Shown here piece after piece: positions 59,616-64,000 of a stretch of DNA of 64,000 nt. The stretch is taken from assembly GCF_020252405.1 (NCBI RefSeq), contig NZ_JADCDA010000036.1, positions 1 through 64,000 of the forward strand, given 5' to 3'. The notes below the pieces were generated by a model that was given only the letters and a program-made list of their open reading frames with translations, ran no database searches and was not told where the DNA came from. Position numbers and translations under genes: made by a program. This stretch comes from Aestuariivirga sp. (GTDB lineage Bacteria; Pseudomonadota; Alphaproteobacteria; Rhizobiales; Aestuariivirgaceae). The stretch's first letter is position 1. Each line of letters starts with the position of its first letter.

Positions 59616-61106
59616 ATGTCCATGTCCATGAAGAACAAGACGCTCGGCGCCTTCGCTGCCGGCCTGATGGCCGCCACGGCCCTCGTCGGCGCCGTGTCGG
59701 TTCTTCCCTCCACCCAGGCGGTTGCGCAGAACCAGCTGCACGCCGCCGCCATCGACCCGTCCAGGGGCTTCGGGGAGCTCGTCGACCGCGTCATGCCGGC
59801 CGTCGTCAGCGTGCAGGTGAAGTATGCCACCGTCGCCGCCACCGACGAGGACCAGGCCAAGGGCGGCAGGAAGATGCCGAACGGCATGGAAGACTTCTTC
59901 AAGCAGTTCCCGCAGTTCCGCAACATGCCGGGCATGGGCCAGGGCGATGAGGAATCCCGTCCCAACGGCGGCATGGCGATGGGCTCCGGCTTCATCATCT
60001 CGGCTGACGGCTATGCGGTGACCAACAACCACGTCGTCAAGGACGCCGACCAAGTGTCGGTGACCATGAAGGACGGCACTGAATACAAGGCCGAGGTGAT
60101 CGGCACCGATCCCAAGACCGACCTCGCGCTGATCAAGATCGACGCCAAGGACAAGACGTTCGACTACGTCGCCTTCACCAAGGACGAGCCGCGCGTCGGC
60201 GACTGGGTGATGGCCGTCGGCAACCCCTTCGGCCTCGGCGGCACGGTGACGACCGGCATCGTCTCGGCGCTGGGCCGCGACATCGGCTCTGGCCCTTACG
60301 ACAACTTCATGCAGATCGACGCCGCCATCAACCGCGGCAACTCCGGCGGCCCGGCCTTCAACCTCGAGGGCGAGGTCGTGGGCATCAACACCGCGATCTT
60401 CTCTCCTTCGGGCGGTTCCGTCGGCATCGGCTTCGCCATCCCGGCGTCGACCGCGCAGAACGTGATCGAGAGCCTGAAGGCGAACGGCAAGGTCACCCGC
60501 GGCTGGCTGGGCGTCCAGATCCAGCCGGTGACGGAAGACATCGCCGAGAGCCTGGGCCTGAAAGACGCCAAGGGCGCCATCGTCGCCGACGTTACGGAAG
60601 ACTCGCCCGCGCTGGCCGCCGGCGTGAAGCAGGGTGACACCATCCTGAAGATCGGCGGCAAGGATGTGAGCGACTCGCGTGATCTGTCGCGCCAGGTCGC
60701 CGGCATCAAGCCGGGCGACTCGGTGCCGCTCACCGTCATCCGCGACGGCAAGACCATCGACCTCGAGGTGAAGATCGGCACCATGCCCGACGACAGGAAG
60801 ATGGCCTCCAAGAACGCCTCCAAGGACGAGGGCGACAAGTCCGTGCCGCTTGCCAATCTCGGCCTCAAGGTCGCGCCCGCCGAGGATGGCCCCGGCGTCA
60901 CCGTGACGGATGTCGCCAAGGGCAGCGCCGCGGCCGACATGGGCCTCAAGGCCGGCGACACCATCCTTGAGGTGGCCGGACAGGAAGTGCACGCGCCTTC
61001 CGACGTGCGCGCCGCGCTGAAGGCCAACGACAAGAAGAAGGTCCTCATCCTGGTGAAGACCGACGAGGGCCAGCGCTTCATCGCGCTGCCCACCGCCAGG
61101 GGTTAA
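59616..61106 (+). CDS. degP: DegP/Do-type periplasmic serine protease
   Basis: GYAVTNNHVV, DLALIKID, NRGNSGGPAFNLEGEVVGINTAI; two PDZ domains. Confidence 0.96.
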   Translation: MSMSMKNKTLGAFAAGLMAATALVGAVSVLPSTQAVAQNQLHAAAIDPSRGFGELVDRVMPAVVSVQVKYATVAATDEDQAKGGRKMPNGMEDFFKQFPQFRNMPGMGQGDEESRPNGGMAMGSGFIISADGYAVTNNHVVKDADQVSVTMKDGTEYKAEVIGTDPKTDLALIKIDAKDKTFDYVAFTKDEPRVGDWVMAVGNPFGLGGTVTTGIVSALGRDIGSGPYDNFMQIDAAINRGNSGGPAFNLEGEVVGINTAIFSPSGGSVGIGFAIPASTAQNVIESLKANGKVTRGWLGVQIQPVTEDIAESLGLKDAKGAIVADVTEDSPALAAGVKQGDTILKIGGKDVSDSRDLSRQVAGIKPGDSVPLTVIRDGKTIDLEVKIGTMPDDRKMASKNASKDEGDKSVPLANLGLKVAPAEDGPGVTVTDVAKGSAAADMGLKAGDTILEVAGQEVHAPSDVRAALKANDKKKVLILVKTDEGQRFIALPTARG

Positions 61107-61179
61107 CCCCCCGGCGGTCACGGTAGAGGGCACGCGGACAACGCCCCACCCCCCGCTCCGCGTCTCGCGTGCCTTTCCC

Positions 61180-61234
61180 GCGCGGAGGAGGCTGGTCCAA
61201 CCCCCGGACCTCCTCCTCCGCGCCCCCCTTTTCA
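61180..61234 (+). terminator. Strong stem-loop followed by C/T tract downstream of degP
   Basis: gcgcggaggagg (61180-61191)/cctcctccgcgc (61212-61223), nested ggtcc/ggacc, then ccccctttt. Confidence 0.75.
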
Positions 61235-61304
61235 CCGGAGATGGAACATGCAAGTAAGTGACCGCGATTCCCACGTCTGGACAGCAAACCCCGCCCCAAC
61301 CGCC

Positions 61305-61979
61305 ATGCGCATCCTTGTCATCGAAGACGACCGCGAAGCCGCCAGCTGGCTGGTGAAGGGCCTGGCCGAGGCCGGCCACATCGCCGACCACGCCGCCGAC
61401 GGCGAGGAGGGCCTTGGCCTCGCGCTTGAAGCCGTGCACGACGTTTTGATCGTCGACCGCATGCTGCCGAGGATCGACGGCCTCACCATCGTCCGCAAGC
61501 TGCGCGAACACAACATCCAGACCCCGGTGCTGATCCTCTCCGCCCTGGCCGATGTGGACGAGCGGGTGAAGGGCCTGCGCGCCGGTGGCGACGACTATCT
61601 CGGCAAGCCCTATGCCTTCGCCGAGCTGATTGCCCGCGTCGAGAATCTGGGCCATCGCGCGAGGGAAACCACGCAGACGACGAAGCTCAGGGCCGCCGAC
61701 CTCGAGATCGACCTGCTCACCCGCACGGTGACGCGCGCCGGCAAGCCCATTCTGCTGCAGCCAAGGGAATTCAAGCTGCTCGAATATCTGGTGCGCAACG
61801 CCGGCCACATCGTCACCCGCACCATGCTGCTGGAGAATGTGTGGGACTATCACTTCGATCCGCAGACCAACGTCATCGACGTGCACATCTCAAGGCTGCG
61901 CGCCAAGATCGACAAGGGCCATGACGAGCCCATCGTGCAGACGGTGCGCGGTGCGGGCTACATGATCCGCGACAAGTGA
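61305..61979 (+). CDS. OmpR/PhoB-family response regulator
   Basis: MRILVIEDDREAASWLVKGLAEAGH, DRMLPRIDGL, LSALADVDERVKGLRAGGDDYLGKPY; ORF extends to 61248. Confidence 0.95.
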   Translation: MRILVIEDDREAASWLVKGLAEAGHIADHAADGEEGLGLALEAVHDVLIVDRMLPRIDGLTIVRKLREHNIQTPVLILSALADVDERVKGLRAGGDDYLGKPYAFAELIARVENLGHRARETTQTTKLRAADLEIDLLTRTVTRAGKPILLQPREFKLLEYLVRNAGHIVTRTMLLENVWDYHFDPQTNVIDVHISRLRAKIDKGHDEPIVQTVRGAGYMIRDK

Positions 61980-61992
61980 CGCCGGAGCGCGC

Positions 61993-63372
61993 GTGAACGG
62001 GCGGGCGAAGCTCCTCCGCACCTCCACCTTCCGCCTGGCGGCGCTCTATCTCATTCTGTTCGCGGCCTCGGTCGGGGCGCTGCTCGGCTATGTCTATCTC
62101 AATACCGCGGTGCTGCTGCAGGAGCAGACGGACTACACCATCCAGGCCGAGGTGCAGGCGCTCTCCGACCAGTATCAGCTGAGGGGCCTGGGCGGCATTC
62201 TCGACACGGTGCGGCGCCGCAGCGCGGATGAAAAGGGTTCGGTCTATCTGCTCGCCGCACCCACCGGCCTGCGCATTGCCGGCAACCTCGACGACCTGCC
62301 CACCGTGCCCAGGAACGGCGCCCGCTGGATCGAGTTTCCCCTGCAGGTGCAGAAGGGCGCGGTGCGCGAGAACCACGTGGCGCGCGCCTTCTACACGGAC
62401 CTGCCGGGCGGCTTCAAGCTGATCGTCGGGCGCGATGTGGAATCGCTCCGGCAATTCGCCAACATCATCCGGCAATCCATTTTCTATGCGCTGGCCATCG
62501 CGCTGGTTCTGGGGCTCGGCGGCGGCCTCCTCATGAGCCGCAACTTCCTGCGCCGCGTGGACGCCATCACCGATGCGAGCCGCTCCATCATGGCCGGCAA
62601 CATGTCCGGCCGCATGCCCGTCTCGGGTTCGAACGACGAGCTTGACCGGCTGGCGCTGGCGCTCAACGAGATGCTCGACCGGATCGAAAGCCTGATGGGC
62701 GCCATGAAGGAAGTCTCCTCCAACGTGGCGCATGATCTGAAAACCCCCCTGACGCGCATCAAGGCCCGCGTCGAGGCCGCGCTGCGCTCCGGCAGCGAGG
62801 CCGAATACCGCGCGGCCCTCGAGAACACGGTCGATGACTCGGACCGCCTGCTTGACACCTTCAACGCGCTCCTCTCCATCGCCCGCGCCGAGGCCGGCCA
62901 GGCGCGGAGCGGCCTCGTGCCCGTCGACGTGAGCGAATTGATCGCCGACGTCGCCGAGCTTTACGAACCCATGGCGGAACAGGAGGGCGGCACGCTCACC
63001 GCCAGCGCCGCGCCGGGCCTGCAGGTGCTGGGCGACCGCCAGCTTCTGGCGCAGGCCCTGTCCAACCTGCTCGACAACGCGCTGAAATACGGCGCGCGCG
63101 ACGGCGGAACCCCGCGCATCGCGCTGACCGGCGCGGCCGGGGACGGCAAGGTGGTGATCGCGGTGGCCGACCACGGCGAAGGCATCCCCGAAGCGGACCG
63201 CACCCGCGTCACCGAACGCTTCGTCCGCCTCGACCGGAGCCGCACCAAACCCGGCAACGGCCTGGGCCTCAGCCTCGTCTCCGGCGTCATGAAACTCCAC
63301 AAGGGCACGCTGCTGCTGGAGGATAACGCCCCGGGGTTGAGGGCAAAGCTGGTGCTGCCGGCGGGGCGGTGA
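61993..63372 (+). CDS. Sensor histidine kinase (HAMP, HisKA, HATPase)
   Basis: GTG start; SSNVAHDLKTPLTRIKARVE, NLLDNALKYG, DHGEGIP, GNGLGLSLV. Confidence 0.95.
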   Translation: MNGRAKLLRTSTFRLAALYLILFAASVGALLGYVYLNTAVLLQEQTDYTIQAEVQALSDQYQLRGLGGILDTVRRRSADEKGSVYLLAAPTGLRIAGNLDDLPTVPRNGARWIEFPLQVQKGAVRENHVARAFYTDLPGGFKLIVGRDVESLRQFANIIRQSIFYALAIALVLGLGGGLLMSRNFLRRVDAITDASRSIMAGNMSGRMPVSGSNDELDRLALALNEMLDRIESLMGAMKEVSSNVAHDLKTPLTRIKARVEAALRSGSEAEYRAALENTVDDSDRLLDTFNALLSIARAEAGQARSGLVPVDVSELIADVAELYEPMAEQEGGTLTASAAPGLQVLGDRQLLAQALSNLLDNALKYGARDGGTPRIALTGAAGDGKVVIAVADHGEGIPEADRTRVTERFVRLDRSRTKPGNGLGLSLVSGVMKLHKGTLLLEDNAPGLRAKLVLPAGR

Positions 63373-63424
63373 ATGTATTGATGGTTTTCTTGCCGTTGAC
63401 GGCGCGCGTTCATTCGGATCGCCG

Positions 63425-63572
63425 GGGGCCAGCGCGCCGAACCGGAGGCGGGGGGCAGGGTCGCCGTCGCATCATCAAGCCGCACCCAAAGGCGGCGCTC
63501 CTCCGCATCGAGCCCCAATTTGCCGGCGTCGCTCTGCGACATGCCGAACAACGTGCGCATGATCCAATGCAT
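63425..63572 (-). pseudogene. Remnant resembling the C-terminal part of a RepA/AAA-family ATPase
   Basis: MHWIMRTLFGMSQSDAGKLGLDAEERRLWVRLDDATATLPPASGSARW, then loses similarity; adjoining upstream frame breaks at a C8 tract 63589-63596. Confidence 0.4.
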
Positions 63573-63676
63573 GAATCCGCGCAGTTCACCCCCCCCGCGT
63601 CGTGGCCAGGCCCGGCTTCTTGATCGATGTCCGAATTTCCGCCATGCTCTGCGGATAATCATGATGAGCCCGCATC

Positions 63677-64000
63677 TTGGTAAACGATACGCCATTTTCG
63701 TCGATCTCCAGCGCCACCACGGCTGCGGAATGGCTTGACAGGTGCGATAAGCACGAGGAGTGGGTTTCCGGCGGAAGCCCGATGGTGATGATTTCCTATT
63801 CGCACGGCGACCGTGTGTGGGTGGATCATGCGCAGAACTTCATCGGCGATGTCTTCCGCCATGGCGATCTGCTGTGCAGCGAAACCGGCGAACCTTACAA
63901 ATTGTGGGATTTTGCCGGCAAGGGCACCGGCACCAGGCTTGGCCAGCATTTCCCGACCGAGGTGGCGCAGAAGATGTGGGAATGCCGGGCGGCGATCATC
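63677..64000 (+). CDS. Possible partial CDS running off the right edge, no ATG (TTG candidate)
   Basis: 108 open codons to the edge: LVNDTPFSS...EEWVSGGSPMVMISYSHGDRVWVDHAQNFIGDVFRHGDLLCSETGEPYKLWDFAGKGTGTRLGQHFPTEVAQKMWECRAAII; GC-rich third positions in the last ~85 codons. Confidence 0.35.
   Translation, partial: MVNDTPFSSISSATTAAEWLDRCDKHEEWVSGGSPMVMISYSHGDRVWVDHAQNFIGDVFRHGDLLCSETGEPYKLWDFAGKGTGTRLGQHFPTEVAQKMWECRAAII

Noticed and set aside
59550-61886. 778-aa minus-strand ORF antisense to degP and the response regulator
   Set aside because: Spans a terminator and two clear plus-strand genes; composition is shadow-like.
1-64000. tRNA, rRNA or other structural RNA genes
   Set aside because: No tRNA- or rRNA-like sequence noticed by eye; a tRNAscan-SE/Infernal run would be needed to exclude them.

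Overview
The window is a high-GC alphaproteobacterial chromosome segment, most likely Hyphomicrobiales/Rhizobiales. That placement rests on gene neighbourhoods (ccmIEFH-degP-TCS, fdsGBA-fdhD-fdsD, MucR, DUF2336, DUF6456) and on intergenic palindromic repeat families. Most of it is ordinary housekeeping or catabolic DNA: gltBD, glutaryl-CoA dehydrogenase, oligopeptidase B, msrB, sufE, PBP1A, NAD-dependent formate dehydrogenase, heterotetrameric sarcosine oxidase with an MTHFR-like protein and a GlxA-type regulator, cytochrome c maturation, DegP and two two-component systems. The main item of interest is a contiguous, apparently intact Rhodobacter capsulatus-type gene transfer agent (GTA) cluster at about 29.1-45.0 kb. 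It runs from small and large terminase through portal, protease, capsid, connector, tail terminator, tail tube, gp10, gp10.1, short tape measure, gp12, gp13, gp14 peptidase and the gp15 'megatron', followed by a DUF2793 protein and a co-directional lysis cassette (coiled-coil/TM protein, lysozyme, 3TM holin-like protein). Notable details in the cluster are a near-consensus TTGACA-N17-TATAAA promoter, a long gp1/gp2 overlap, no separate gp7 head-closure gene, and palindromic or tandem repeats between packaging and head genes. Other points for a second look are a GIY-YIG nuclease between two near-identical direct repeats, a palindromic element supplying the start codon of a sensor kinase, a structured region plus a perfect 19-bp palindrome upstream of gltB, and a frameshifted gene remnant at the right end. 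All calls come from reading the sequence and the supplied ORFs; no database search was run.
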